Shown piece by piece: positions 56,036 through 64,000 of a stretch of DNA of 64,000 nt. The notes beneath the pieces are model-generated. The model was not told the origin of the DNA. It made no database searches and saw only the letters and a program-made list of their open reading frames with translations. Both the position numbers and the translations under genes were made by a program. The stretch covers positions 1 through 64,000 of the forward strand of contig CAYSJJ010000006.1 in the NCBI GenBank assembly GCA_964431365.1, given 5' to 3'. Source of the stretch: Geomobilibacter sp964431365. GTDB lineage: Bacteria; Desulfobacterota; Desulfuromonadia; Geobacterales; DSM-12255. The stretch's first letter is position 1. The number at the start of each line of letters is the position of its first letter.

Positions 56036-57127
56036 TCAGTAGGATTTCGGATTATGATCTACTCCGTGACAGGAAAGGTAGCATTCGCCGCTGAATTTGT
56101 ATGCCCCCTTTTCAACAAATTTGAGAAGGCCCTTTGAGTTCGGCGTTACGATATCAGTATCGAATTTCAGCAGATACTTGTACTCGGGACTACCGTGGGG
56201 GGAGTGGCAGGTACTGCAGGAGGTGCCACCACTGCTTAGCTTTCCCGTTCCAAGAATATGTAATGAATGGTAACGAAAGCTTTCATTTGCCATAATGCTC
56301 GACCGACTGTGACAACGGTAACAAAGGGCATAGGCAAAAGGTGACTCGGGCTGCTTGTCCCGTGAATAGTAGTTGTCGATCAATATGTGTTCGTAACGTG
56401 AACCATGGGGGCCGCGCGGACCATTTGGATCGTCACTGCCATGACATGCGCTACAGGCAAAGGTAGATACGTCCTCCGCGTTGATCTTCTTTTCACGATA
56501 CGGTTTGATGAGACTGACGACGGCGAGATTCCTACCCTCCCCTTCAACGGGGTGAAAAGAAGGATTTGACGTGGAGAATTCGACCCGCTTATTGGTGTAG
56601 CGGGGCGGGAGGTTGACGCTGTCGCCATGGCACCGATAACAAAGCTCGTATTCATGGGTAATGTCGGGTGTCTGCCCACCAGTGGTTCGTCGCCTGAGTC
56701 CAGCGTACTTATTCTCCTTCCCGGCCTGATGGGGATGGTGACAGTCAACGCAGTCGACATGACGCGGCATCCTCGGATCGGTTTCCGGCAGCACTTCATT
56801 GCTCCTGTGCCTGCCAGGGAGGTCAAGCGTGGGATGTCGGTATGTCTTGGCAAACTCGGCTTCAATATTTCGAAGACGCATACCAGGTGGAGCAAATCCT
56901 TTGAGCATGTTCCTCGGGGGGGAGCTAAGACGCTGAGGCTGACCGTGGCAGGTAATACAGACCACGGGCCCCCCTCCGCTCTTGAGATTCGACTTATAGT
57001 GGCATGTCACGCAACCGAGAGGGAGGTTTTTCTTTTCCATATGTGCCTGAGCCCAGACCTGCCCTGCCGCACAAAGGCATGATAGTACCGTAGCGATGAG
57101 GATTATAGTCGTCGGAATAAGATTCAT
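56036..57127 (-). CDS. Multiheme c-type cytochrome, seven CXXCH plus one CX3CH
   Basis: A 363-residue exported cytochrome. The signal peptide (PTTIILIATVLSCLCAAG, cleavage near WAQA) is followed by heme sites CVTCH, CITCH, CVDCH, CYRCH, CSACH, CYRCH and CSTCH, and a C-terminal CYLSCH with three residues between the Cys. Many extra His could be distal ligands (HVDCVDCHHPHQ). I chose the ATG at 57127, preceded by AGAGGAG; longer forms have no signal peptide. It lies 10 bases after the four-heme cytochrome. A role in periplasmic or surface electron transfer is inferred from the organism type and the neighbouring genes. Confidence 0.93.
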   Translation of the reverse strand: MNLIPTTIILIATVLSCLCAAGQVWAQAHMEKKNLPLGCVTCHYKSNLKSGGGPVVCITCHGQPQRLSSPPRNMLKGFAPPGMRLRNIEAEFAKTYRHPTLDLPGRHRSNEVLPETDPRMPRHVDCVDCHHPHQAGKENKYAGLRRRTTGGQTPDITHEYELCYRCHGDSVNLPPRYTNKRVEFSTSNPSFHPVEGEGRNLAVVSLIKPYREKKINAEDVSTFACSACHGSDDPNGPRGPHGSRYEHILIDNYYSRDKQPESPFAYALCYRCHSRSSIMANESFRYHSLHILGTGKLSSGGTSCSTCHSPHGSPEYKYLLKFDTDIVTPNSKGLLKFVEKGAYKFSGECYLSCHGVDHNPKSY

Positions 57128-57137
57128 CGTTCTCCTC

Positions 57138-57866
57138 TTATGGCGGAAGGACCGGCAAGGTCTGAACATTGTGACAGGCCTTGCAAACCGACTCATAGTC
57201 AGGTCCCACCCAGAAGGGGGTAGCAGCACTCGGTGAAGAAGACTGGTCCTGATGCGGATTATGGCACGATGTGCACTGCATCCTTTGCATATAATCAAGT
57301 TTCACAAAGGAGGCAGCAGGAGAATCAGAAGGAAGTCGGTACCCTTCGAGAGGCTTCTGGATGGTGATGGCCCCAAGTACAGAGGTGTCATAGACAAAGG
57401 ACACAGGGTGATGGGAGGACAGGTTCGTGTAGGCGATGGTATCGAGACCGGTCGGAAAAGCAATTGGATCGCCATTGTAGACTACTCCAAGAGCAGTTTG
57501 CCCGTCATGGCAACTGAGGCAAAGTCGCGAGGAGCCATTGGGTTCACCGTAGTAGCTTTTCGTGGCCCTGACGTTCGGGTTGTCGATGACCAGTGTTGGC
57601 GAGGAAAAATGTCCAAAAGTGCGAGTAGGATCCTTTCTATTCCAAAGAACCGGCCCACCGGTAGCGTGATGGGGGGTGTGGCAAAACACGCATATCTGAG
57701 TATGACGGGGATCAAGAGGGTTGACCTGGGCCTTATAGGTTACAGCCGTATTCCAGGAGGCCAGATTGTGCTTGTTACCTACATCGGAAATTCTTGGACC
57801 AGCAGCGGCAACCAGAGCAGGGAACAAGAACATGGCAACAATGAGGAGGACTCGAAGCCGAAACAT
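57138..57866 (-). CDS. Four-heme c-type cytochrome
   Basis: A 242-residue exported cytochrome with CVFCH, CLSCH, CTSCH and CKACH. The signal peptide has the core VLLIVAMFLFPALVAA. The spacing and phrases (ICVFCHTPHHATGG, LCLSCHDGQTALGVVYN, SSHHPVSFVYD) are those of the doubled CXXCH cytochrome family in Geobacter. The ATG at 57866 was chosen because GGGGGAG lies five bases upstream. The gene starts one base after the NHL lipoprotein stop and runs on to the eight-heme cytochrome, so the three are coupled. Confidence 0.93.
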   Translation of the reverse strand: MFRLRVLLIVAMFLFPALVAAAGPRISDVGNKHNLASWNTAVTYKAQVNPLDPRHTQICVFCHTPHHATGGPVLWNRKDPTRTFGHFSSPTLVIDNPNVRATKSYYGEPNGSSRLCLSCHDGQTALGVVYNGDPIAFPTGLDTIAYTNLSSHHPVSFVYDTSVLGAITIQKPLEGYRLPSDSPAASFVKLDYMQRMQCTSCHNPHQDQSSSPSAATPFWVGPDYESVCKACHNVQTLPVLPP

Positions 57867-57867
57867 A

Positions 57868-58908
57868 CTACTCCCCCTTAATATACTGAAATATTTGTAT
57901 TCTGCGATTGAACGAGTCGGACACATAGATCCTGTCTTTCTTATCCACGAAAATGCCATTGGGCATCATGAATTCCCCAGGCTCGTTACCGGTCTTGCCC
58001 ACATACAGCAGGGTCCTGCCTTGTGTGTCAAAAATCTGATAATTATCAAAATTTCCGTCCACAACATAGAGATGTCGATCGGAATCTGTAGCTACTCCCT
58101 TGGGACGAGCAAAAAATCCCGGTGCATCCCCAACCTCCCCTACTCTTCGCAGGAATTTCCCGTCTGAACTGAAAATCTTTACCGAGAAGTCGAAGGCATC
58201 GGTAACATAGACGAGCCCATCCATATCTACCGTAATGTTCGTCGGTCTGATCAACAGCTCGCCATCTGCCCCTTGAGGAAATGACCGCAAGTAGTGGTCC
58301 AATCTATCGAAAACAAGCACTTTTTGGGCCAACGCATCAACAACATACTTTACCCCATCATCCGTAATTGCAATCCCGGTGGGTCGTTGAAAAAGCCGCT
58401 CGTCTTTCGCCAATTCACCAAGGAGTTCTCCATTTGAACTGAGCCGATAAACCTTTGACGTTACGGAATCAACAACATACAAATTCCCTGAATTGTCCAA
58501 CGCCAGCGAGACAGGGCTGGCAAACGACTCCCCCCCCACCGATGTAAAAAAGGAGACCTCGCGGTTAACCAGATCAAACTTGTGGATACCTTTGCCAACG
58601 GTGTCAGCAACGTATATAACTCCCTTGCCATCGGCGGTTAGCCCACTGGGCGTAACGAAAAGAGTGCCGGACCGCTTCTCGCCCGTCACATATTCAAAAA
58701 AACGCTGCATTGAAGTACTTGGAGGCACAACGTCTTGAGGTCCTGAGATGACTCTCAACAGCTTGATGCGTGGAGGATCTGGAGGTGGAGGCCAGACAGC
58801 ATGCAACGTGTTGTCCGGAACCAATATGGAATCCAACCGCTGGGATGCGCAACCGGAAAGAAACACGAGTAGAGAGAGAGCGACAAGAGATCTGACAAAG
58901 ATGGCCAT
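57868..58908 (-). CDS. NHL-repeat lipoprotein
   Basis: A 346-residue exported protein. The signal peptide ends in lipobox LSGC (Cys20), so it is probably lipid-anchored. From about residue 85 it has six NHL-type blades (such as SPVSLALDNSGNLYVVDSVT, RPTNITVDMDGLVYVTDAFD, MPNGIFVDKKDRIYVSDSFN), forming a beta propeller for protein binding. NHL proteins often accompany cytochrome gene sets in Geobacter. A scaffold role for the two cytochromes encoded directly downstream is inferred. It follows a small membrane-protein gene by one base. Confidence 0.93.
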   Translation of the reverse strand: MAIFVRSLVALSLLVFLSGCASQRLDSILVPDNTLHAVWPPPPDPPRIKLLRVISGPQDVVPPSTSMQRFFEYVTGEKRSGTLFVTPSGLTADGKGVIYVADTVGKGIHKFDLVNREVSFFTSVGGESFASPVSLALDNSGNLYVVDSVTSKVYRLSSNGELLGELAKDERLFQRPTGIAITDDGVKYVVDALAQKVLVFDRLDHYLRSFPQGADGELLIRPTNITVDMDGLVYVTDAFDFSVKIFSSDGKFLRRVGEVGDAPGFFARPKGVATDSDRHLYVVDGNFDNYQIFDTQGRTLLYVGKTGNEPGEFMMPNGIFVDKKDRIYVSDSFNRRIQIFQYIKGE

Positions 58909-58909
58909 C

Positions 58910-59095
58910 TTACGCCTTGATCATTCCAACTACCCACGTGAAAAAAAAGAGAACGATGCCAGTGCCCCAGAGTCTGGCCCTACTCGCCAAGAAACTCTCC
59001 TTTTGGGGAAACGAGAGGAGAATAAACCCGATAGCACACGCGATCCATCCCCAAAGGCCAATCTGACTCACTACCCCCCATCCCTCGTTAATCAC
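58910..59095 (-). CDS. Small membrane protein with two transmembrane helices
   Basis: A 61-residue protein with two hydrophobic segments (about 10-28, IGLWGWIACAIGFILL, and about 42-60, LWGTGIVLFFFTWVVGM) joined by a short charged loop. I do not recognise a family. The GTG start overlaps the end of the glycosyltransferase gene by four bases, and its stop is one base before the NHL gene, so it is a genuine operon member. It might help the GT-type enzyme or a lipid-linked sugar step; this is a guess from position. Confidence 0.7.
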   Translation of the reverse strand: MINEGWGVVSQIGLWGWIACAIGFILLSFPQKESFLASRARLWGTGIVLFFFTWVVGMIKA

Positions 59096-59832
59096 GGAAT
59101 ATCTCTCCCTAAAAGTTTACGCAGAATTGTACCGAGTTTGAGTTTCCACACCATAGTCACCGCTTCAAACACAATATGCCGGGACATCTTGGACGTTCCG
59201 GCATGGCGATCAATAAAGATAATCGGAACCTCGCCAATCTTGAACCCTTTCTCGTGGCACCGATAGTTCATCTCTATCTGGAAAGAGTAGCCGTCAGACT
59301 TAATTCTGGTCAGGTCAATCGCCTGGATGACATCCCTGCGAAAACACTTAAACCCACTGGTGCAGTCAGAAAGCTTAAGTCCGGTAATGGACCTGGTATA
59401 CACACTGGCAAAATAACTCAGCATCAGCCGCCGCAATGGCCAATTCACTACGCTCACACCATTCAGATAACGTGACCCTACTACCAAATCAAAGGTAAGC
59501 ACTTTTTCCAGAAAAAGCGGAAGCGTTGCCGGATCGTGAGAGAAGTCAGCATCCATCTCAATGATATAGCTTGCGCCTTGTTTCAGGGCGTAGCGAAAAC
59601 CTTCACGATATGCTGACCCCAGTCCCAGTTTACCCCGTCTATGGATCACATGAATGCGGTTGTTCTCTGCCGCCATACGGTCAACAATTTCACCAGTTCC
59701 ATCCGGTGAGTTGTCATCCACAACCAACACATGAATTCCGTCATCCTGGGCAAGAATCTGGGGAACTATTTTTTCGATGTTCCCACGCTCATTAAAAGTG
59801 GGAATCACCACCATGGCTTTCAATGGAGGCAT
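59092..59832 (-). CDS. Polyprenol monophosphomannose synthase-type glycosyltransferase (GT2)
   Basis: A 246-residue GT-A fold enzyme. The donor-binding start is VVIPTFNERGNI, followed by VLVVDDNSPDGTGEIV, the DxD-type motif EMDADFSHDP, and the acceptor region GSRYLNGVSVVNWPLRR. The size and motifs match Dpm1-like synthases that move mannose (or a related sugar) from a nucleotide donor to polyprenyl phosphate. It has no C-terminal membrane domain, but the small two-helix protein encoded next could supply one. It is the first gene of the operon leading to the cytochromes. Confidence 0.9.
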   Translation of the reverse strand: MPPLKAMVVIPTFNERGNIEKIVPQILAQDDGIHVLVVDDNSPDGTGEIVDRMAAENNRIHVIHRRGKLGLGSAYREGFRYALKQGASYIIEMDADFSHDPATLPLFLEKVLTFDLVVGSRYLNGVSVVNWPLRRLMLSYFASVYTRSITGLKLSDCTSGFKCFRRDVIQAIDLTRIKSDGYSFQIEMNYRCHEKGFKIGEVPIIFIDRHAGTSKMSRHIVFEAVTMVWKLKLGTILRKLLGRDIP

Positions 59833-59968
59833 CCAGTGTGAACAGGTATTGAGTAACGTGAGATAAGATTAAACGAAGCACGCAAAACAAGTCAAGGGAA
59901 AGGGGGCGCGGAACGCCATATATAGCGATTGACGGCGTCTATTCGGAAAAAATGCCTCAGGCTAAACA

Positions 59969-60019
59969 ACAAAAGGCTCCTAAAGCTGCCACCATTAATG
60001 GTGAGAACTTCAGGAGCCT
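59969..60019 (-). terminator. Probable terminator of the tRNA transcript
   Basis: Inverted arms AGGCTCCT (59974-59981) and AGGAGCCT (60012-60019) enclose a further palindrome (ACCATTAATGGT, 59991-60002). On the minus strand the stem is followed by TTTTGTTGTTT. It lies 21 bases past the 3' end of the last tRNA. Confidence 0.7.
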
Positions 60020-60039
60020 AGGATGTCTCTCTGTTTTAG

Positions 60040-60116
60040 TGGCGGGGCAGACGGGGCTCGAACCCGCGACCTCCGGCGTGACAGGCCGGCACTCTAACCG
60101 ACTGAGCTACTACCCC
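60040..60116 (-). tRNA. tRNA-Asp (GTC), copy 2
   Basis: A 77-base gene, read on the minus strand, with acceptor stem GGGGTAG/CTGCCCC, D arm, anticodon stem CCGGC/GCCGG with loop CTGTCAC (anticodon GTC), T-loop TTCGAGC and encoded CCA. It is identical in sequence to the copy at 60223-60299. Confidence 0.98.
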
Positions 60117-60137
60117 AACAGTTTTACAGAAATCATT

Positions 60138-60213
60138 TGGTGGGCGAAACAGGGATCGAACCTGTGACATCCAGCTTGTAAGGCTGGCGCTCTCCCAGCT
60201 GAGCTATTCGCCC
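60138..60213 (-). tRNA. tRNA-Val (TAC)
   Basis: A 76-base gene on the minus strand: acceptor stem GGGCGAA/TTCGCCC, anticodon stem CCAGC/GCTGG with loop CTTACAA (anticodon TAC), T-loop TTCGATC and encoded CCA. It lies between two identical tRNA-Asp genes. Confidence 0.98.
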
Positions 60214-60222
60214 ATTGTTAAA

Positions 60223-60299
60223 TGGCGGGGCAGACGGGGCTCGAACCCGCGACCTCCGGCGTGACAGGCCGGCACTCTAACCGACTGAGCTACTACCCC
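60223..60299 (-). tRNA. tRNA-Asp (GTC), copy 1
   Basis: A 77-base gene on the minus strand, identical to the other tRNA-Asp, with anticodon GTC and encoded CCA. It is the first of the three tRNAs in transcription order. Confidence 0.98.
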
Positions 60300-60345
60300 C
60301 CTGGTCATCAACCGAAATAAATTCGGCTCAACAAAGGACTCACTT

Positions 60346-60373
60346 TGTATCAAAGGTACGCCTCTGCTGTCAA
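60346..60373 (-). promoter_or_regulatory. Probable sigma-70 promoter of the tRNA operon
   Basis: On the minus strand a perfect -35 box TTGACA (60368-60373) and a -10-like GATACA (60346-60351) are spaced by 16 bases. The expected start point is about 40 bases before the first tRNA. No terminator is visible between lon and this point, so some read-through from lon is also possible. Confidence 0.6.
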
Positions 60374-60398
60374 GCTTATTTTTCGACACACATCGTTA

Positions 60399-62828
60399 TC
60401 AGTGCGCTGTAACAGGCTCATGATCAGTGGTCATTCCCGTTGTGGTCCGTGCAGATTCGGTACAGACCGGCACCCCTCCGAAGGTATTGAGCAACACCTC
60501 GTCCATATGGGACACACATTTGACCGTGAGGCCGGCCATAACCTCCTTGGGTATTTCCTCCAAGTCCTTACGGTTCTCCTCAGGTATAAGCACAAGCTTG
60601 ATACCACCACGACGAGCAGCCATCAGCTTTTCCTTCAGGCCGCCAATCGCCAGCACCCGCCCGCGCAAAGTTATCTCTCCGGTCATGGCAATACTCTGCG
60701 ACACAGGTGAGCTGGTAAGAGCCGATACGATGGCAGATGCGATGGTAATTCCTGCCGATGGCCCGTCCTTAGGGATCGCCCCTTCAGGGACATGGATGTG
60801 GATGTCGGAGTTCTGATAAAACTCCTTGTCCAGGCCAAGCAGGTGAGAACGGGAACGCACGTAGGTCACTGCTGCCTGCACAGACTCACGCATCACGTCA
60901 CCTAGCTTGCCGGTGATGGTCAGCTGACCTTTACCATGAAGGACAGACACCTCTATGGTAAGAAGCTCCCCACCGGTTTCCGTCCACGCCAAACCGGTTA
61001 TCAAACCAACTGCCTGTCCCTGCTCCACCGAGTCAATCCGAAACTTCCGAACGCCGAGGGACTCAGAAATATGGTGCGGCTGCAAAAGCTTGGGCAGTTT
61101 TTTCCCTTCCACCGCCCGATGGGCAAGTTTCCTGCAGACGCCGGCAATCTCCCGCTCAAGATTTCGCACCCCCGCCTCACGGGTATAATAGCGGATGATC
61201 TCCATTACGGCCCGGTCGGAAACAGAAATCTCACGATCGGCAAGCCCATGGGCCTCCAGCTGCTTCTTAAGCAGATACTGTTTCGCAATGGCAAGCTTTT
61301 CCAGCTCAGTGTACCCGGCAAGACGAATCACTTCCAGGCGGTCCAGCAGGGGCCTGGGAACGGTATGCAGAGAGTTGGCCGTGGTGACGAACATGACACG
61401 GGAAAGGTCATAATCCGTATCAAGAAACAGATCGCTGAACGTTGCGTTCTGCTCCGGATCCAACACCTCCAGGAGGGCAGACGCCGGATCCCCCCGAAAA
61501 TCGGAGCTCATCTTGTCGATCTCGTCCAGCAGAAATACCGGGTTATCACTTCCTGCCCGCTTCAGATTCTGAATAATCTTACCCGGCATGGCGCCGACAT
61601 AGGTACGCCGGTGGCCACGTATCTCCGCCTCGTCCCTCATCCCTCCGAGGGACATCTTTACGAACGTGCGCCCGGTCGACCGGGCGATGGAACGCGCCAA
61701 CGAGGTTTTTCCCACACCGGGAGGCCCCACGAGACAGAGAATCGGCCCCTTGATCTTCTTGACAAGGGTATTGACCGAAAGGTATTCGAGAATCCTTTGT
61801 TTCACCTTGTCCAGACCGTAATGGTCTTCGTCAAGCACACGACTTGCCAGGCGGATGTCGTTCTTCTCCTCGGTCAACGTCCCCCACGGCAGAGAGGTGA
61901 GCCAGTCCAGGTAGTTGCGAATCACCGCTGCCTCGGCAGAGACCGGAGACATCAGACGAAGCTTTTTCAACTCCGCCTGTGCCTTCTGACTGGCCTCCTT
62001 GGTAAGGTTCAACCGGGAGATACGCTCTTCCAGCTCCTTGTACTCTTCCGCGCTTTCGTCCTTTTTCCCCAACTCCTTCTGAATCGCCTTCAGTTGCTCA
62101 TTCAGGTAATACTCCCGCTGGTTCTTCTCCATCTGCTTCTTGACGCGACCCCGGATCTTCTTCTCCAACTCCAGGATTTCGATCTCGGCGGTCATGAAGG
62201 CGATGAGGCGCTCGAGACGACGTGCCGGATCGACGGTAGCGAGCAGTTTCTGCTTGTCCGGCAGCTTTATGGTAAGCTGGGCTGCCAAGGTGTCAGCCAG
62301 CGGCCCTGGCGTGGGCATGGCTGCCAAGGCGGTCTGCAGATCTGGGTTGGCAGCCTTGGTCAGGGAAGCATAATTGTCGTACACGGAAAGCAGTTCGCGC
62401 ATGAGAGCCCGAACGGTAGGGGTCACCTGGTTGTTTTCCTCCGCCTCCTCAGCCTCTACCAGGAAATATTCGGCCTTGGGGGCGAAGGAAACAATCTTGC
62501 CCCTAGACTTCCCCTCCACAAGGATCTTCACCGTTCCGTCGGGAAGCTTCAACACCTGGATGATCTGACAGATCGTGCCATGACGATAGATGTCGTCCTC
62601 GTTCGGCTCTTCGGTCTTGGCACTCTTCTGGGTTGCCATGAAGATCAGCTTGCTGCTCTCCATGGCAGATTCAATCGCCTTCACGGAACGTTCGCGACCG
62701 ACAAAGAGGGGAACAACCATGGAGGGGAACAAAACCAGATCCCGTAAAGGCAAAAGAGGGAACCTTATCAGTTCCCCCTTCCGATTTTCTGCTAAGTCAG
62801 CTGCTTGCACGACAGGTTTATTACTCAT
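60399..62828 (-). CDS. lon: ATP-dependent protease Lon
   Basis: An 809-residue cytoplasmic AAA+ protease that degrades damaged and regulatory proteins. The LON substrate domain covers about 20-215 (FPLLPLRDLVLFPSMVVPLF). The ATPase has Walker A GPPGVGKTSLARSIA and Walker B VFLLDEIDKMS. The protease domain has Ser691 (DGPSAGITIASA) and Lys734 (GGLKEKLMAA), the 43-residue Ser/Lys spacing of LonA. Its ATG overlaps the clpX stop by four bases, so the two proteases are coupled. Length is normal. Confidence 0.98.
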   Translation of the reverse strand: MSNKPVVQAADLAENRKGELIRFPLLPLRDLVLFPSMVVPLFVGRERSVKAIESAMESSKLIFMATQKSAKTEEPNEDDIYRHGTICQIIQVLKLPDGTVKILVEGKSRGKIVSFAPKAEYFLVEAEEAEENNQVTPTVRALMRELLSVYDNYASLTKAANPDLQTALAAMPTPGPLADTLAAQLTIKLPDKQKLLATVDPARRLERLIAFMTAEIEILELEKKIRGRVKKQMEKNQREYYLNEQLKAIQKELGKKDESAEEYKELEERISRLNLTKEASQKAQAELKKLRLMSPVSAEAAVIRNYLDWLTSLPWGTLTEEKNDIRLASRVLDEDHYGLDKVKQRILEYLSVNTLVKKIKGPILCLVGPPGVGKTSLARSIARSTGRTFVKMSLGGMRDEAEIRGHRRTYVGAMPGKIIQNLKRAGSDNPVFLLDEIDKMSSDFRGDPASALLEVLDPEQNATFSDLFLDTDYDLSRVMFVTTANSLHTVPRPLLDRLEVIRLAGYTELEKLAIAKQYLLKKQLEAHGLADREISVSDRAVMEIIRYYTREAGVRNLEREIAGVCRKLAHRAVEGKKLPKLLQPHHISESLGVRKFRIDSVEQGQAVGLITGLAWTETGGELLTIEVSVLHGKGQLTITGKLGDVMRESVQAAVTYVRSRSHLLGLDKEFYQNSDIHIHVPEGAIPKDGPSAGITIASAIVSALTSSPVSQSIAMTGEITLRGRVLAIGGLKEKLMAARRGGIKLVLIPEENRKDLEEIPKEVMAGLTVKCVSHMDEVLLNTFGGVPVCTESARTTTGMTTDHEPVTAH

Positions 62829-64000
62829 GCAGACTCCGCCATTTGCTCGTAGACGATGATCGGTTTTTCCTTGCGGAAAATCACGTCCTCATTAATAACA
62901 ACTTCCTTTACCATGGTCTGAGAAGGAACTTCGTACATGATGTCGAGCATGGTGTTTTCAAGAATTGAGCGCAGTCCACGGGCGCCAGTCTTGCGCTTCA
63001 GCGCTTCCTTGGCTATGGCAACCAGGGAACCATCCGTAAACTTGAGCTTTACGTGTTCCATGTCAAAGAGCTTCTGATACTGCTTGACCAAGGCATTCTT
63101 CGGTTCCTTGAGGATCTGGACCATTGCCTCTTCGTTCAGTTCCTCCAGGGTGGCAAGAACCGGCAGACGACCTATGAACTCGGGGATAAAGCCAAATTTG
63201 AGCAGGTCCTCCGGGGTCACTTCGGTCAGAAGTTCACCAGCTCTCTTTTCGTTCTTCTTTTTGACATCAGCGCCAAAACCGAGTGTTTTAACGCCGATAC
63301 GCTGCTGGATAAGGTTGTCGAGGCCGGCAAATGCTCCGCCGCAGATGAAGAGTATATTGGTAGTGTCGACCTTCAGGAATTCCTGTTGCGGGTGCTTGCG
63401 TCCACCTTTGGGCGGTACGCTGGCAACGGTCCCCTCGATGATTTTCAGGAGCGCCTGCTGAACCCCCTCGCCAGACACATCGCGGGTGATGGAAGGCGAA
63501 TCGGACTTGCGGGCGATCTTATCGATCTCGTCGATATAGATGATCCCCTTCTGTGCACGCTCCACGTCGTAGTCCGAAGCCTGCAGCAGGTTCAGGATGA
63601 TATTCTCAACATCTTCGCCCACATAGCCGGCCTCTGTCAGGTTTGTGGCATCTGCCATGGCGAACGGCACTTTGAGGATACGTGCCAGAGTCTGGGCAAG
63701 AAGCGTCTTGCCTGAACCGGTCGGGCCGAGCAGAAGAATATTGCTTTTCTGCATCTCCACATCGGTCGGCTTGCCCATGAACTCGATGCGCTTGTAGTGA
63801 TTGTACACCGCCACGGCAAGGGTCTTCTTGGCGCGATCCTGGCCGATAACGTACTCATCCAGGACCTCCTTGATCTCCCTCGGCTTGGGAAGCCGTCGAA
63901 CATCCGGTCCCAGAGCCTCTTCCAGCTTGGATTCCTCGGCGATGATGTCGTTGCAGAGCTCGATACACTCGTCGCAAATATAGACGGTCGGCCCGGCAAT
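62825..64000 (-). CDS. clpX: ATP-dependent Clp protease ATP-binding subunit ClpX (5' end beyond the window)
   Basis: 391 residues of ClpX; the first roughly 25 residues lie past the window edge. The remaining half of the zinc-binding domain is visible (YICDECIELCND), then IGQDRAKKTLAVAVYNHYKR, Walker A GPTGSGKTLLAQTLA, Walker B IIYIDEIDKIAR, pore loop GYVGEDVEN, the RKHPQQEFLKVDTTNILFIC region, and the IGF loop (VKTLGFGADV) for ClpP binding. It unfolds substrates and feeds them to ClpP. clpP is expected just outside the window. Confidence 0.98.
   Translation of the reverse strand: MAGPTVYICDECIELCNDIIAEESKLEEALGPDVRRLPKPREIKEVLDEYVIGQDRAKKTLAVAVYNHYKRIEFMGKPTDVEMQKSNILLLGPTGSGKTLLAQTLARILKVPFAMADATNLTEAGYVGEDVENIILNLLQASDYDVERAQKGIIYIDEIDKIARKSDSPSITRDVSGEGVQQALLKIIEGTVASVPPKGGRKHPQQEFLKVDTTNILFICGGAFAGLDNLIQQRIGVKTLGFGADVKKKNEKRAGELLTEVTPEDLLKFGFIPEFIGRLPVLATLEELNEEAMVQILKEPKNALVKQYQKLFDMEHVKLKFTDGSLVAIAKEALKRKTGARGLRSILENTMLDIMYEVPSQTMVKEVVINEDVIFRKEKPIIVYEQMAESA

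Noticed and set aside
60936..62747. A 603-codon plus-strand open frame opposite lon
   Set aside because: Lon is unmistakable on the other strand; the antisense frame has no recognisable domain.

Overview
The window looks like chromosomal DNA of a Geobacter-type bacterium (order Desulfuromonadales/Geobacterales). The evidence is the combination of multiheme c-type cytochromes with many CXXCH motifs, a Rieske/cytochrome b/multiheme-c module, many two-component and cyclic-di-GMP proteins, an atypical type II secretion (T2S)/type IV pilus-like locus, moderately high GC, and strongly Geobacter-like housekeeping proteins (ProS, IspG, RlmB, GdhA, Lon, ClpX). It is a draft scaffold: there is one 100-N gap (2345-2444) and three 10-N gaps (38695, 38984, 53799), two of them inside fbp and one inside the secretion ATPase gene.

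Region by region. 0.5-6 kb: a TMTC-like membrane TPR protein, a chemoreceptor with a long and possibly structured leader, and two response regulators, one with an intact GGDEF domain and one with a degenerate one. 6-22.5 kb: the most unusual part. A Cache-type histidine kinase, a membrane-anchored FecR-like protein, a 1975-residue outer-membrane protein (DUF11-like, SdrD/Cna-B-like, OmpA-like and a long C-terminal barrel-like half), three small secreted proteins, a 935-residue beta-helix surface protein and a hybrid kinase all lie on the minus strand with short spacings. The three small proteins, the beta-helix protein and, more distantly, the barrel protein share a DUF11-like module, which suggests a multi-component cell-surface structure with its own sensing and c-di-GMP signalling.

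23-32 kb: housekeeping genes. They are an SDR protein (+), then ispG-proS-pyrF-rlmB (-), gdhA (-) and rlmD (+). 32-38 kb: a respiratory bc-type operon (Rieske, cytochrome b, five-heme c), followed by a HEAT-repeat protein and an HD-GYP protein with similar N-terminal modules, and a small unknown protein. The cytochrome b reading frame is broken in its first transmembrane helix. 38-41 kb: fbp, a small acidic Cys protein and a sigma-54-type response regulator, on the plus strand.

41-56 kb: a long minus-strand secretion and cell-envelope block. In transcription order it is gspF, gspE, pilM, pilN-like, pilO-like, pilP-like, a lipoprotein secretin, two pseudopilins, ftsE, ftsX, an EnvC-like factor and ctpA. 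After a terminator comes a secreted protein with a cohesin-like and a dockerin-like domain. The secretin itself ends in a cohesin-like domain, so a cohesin/dockerin contact between machine and substrate is possible. The locus resembles the atypical T2S system of G. sulfurreducens that includes the pseudopilin OxpG. 56-60 kb: a glycosyltransferase, a small membrane protein, an NHL-repeat lipoprotein and two multiheme cytochromes form one operon. 60-64 kb: tRNA-Asp, tRNA-Val, tRNA-Asp, then lon and a 5'-truncated clpX.
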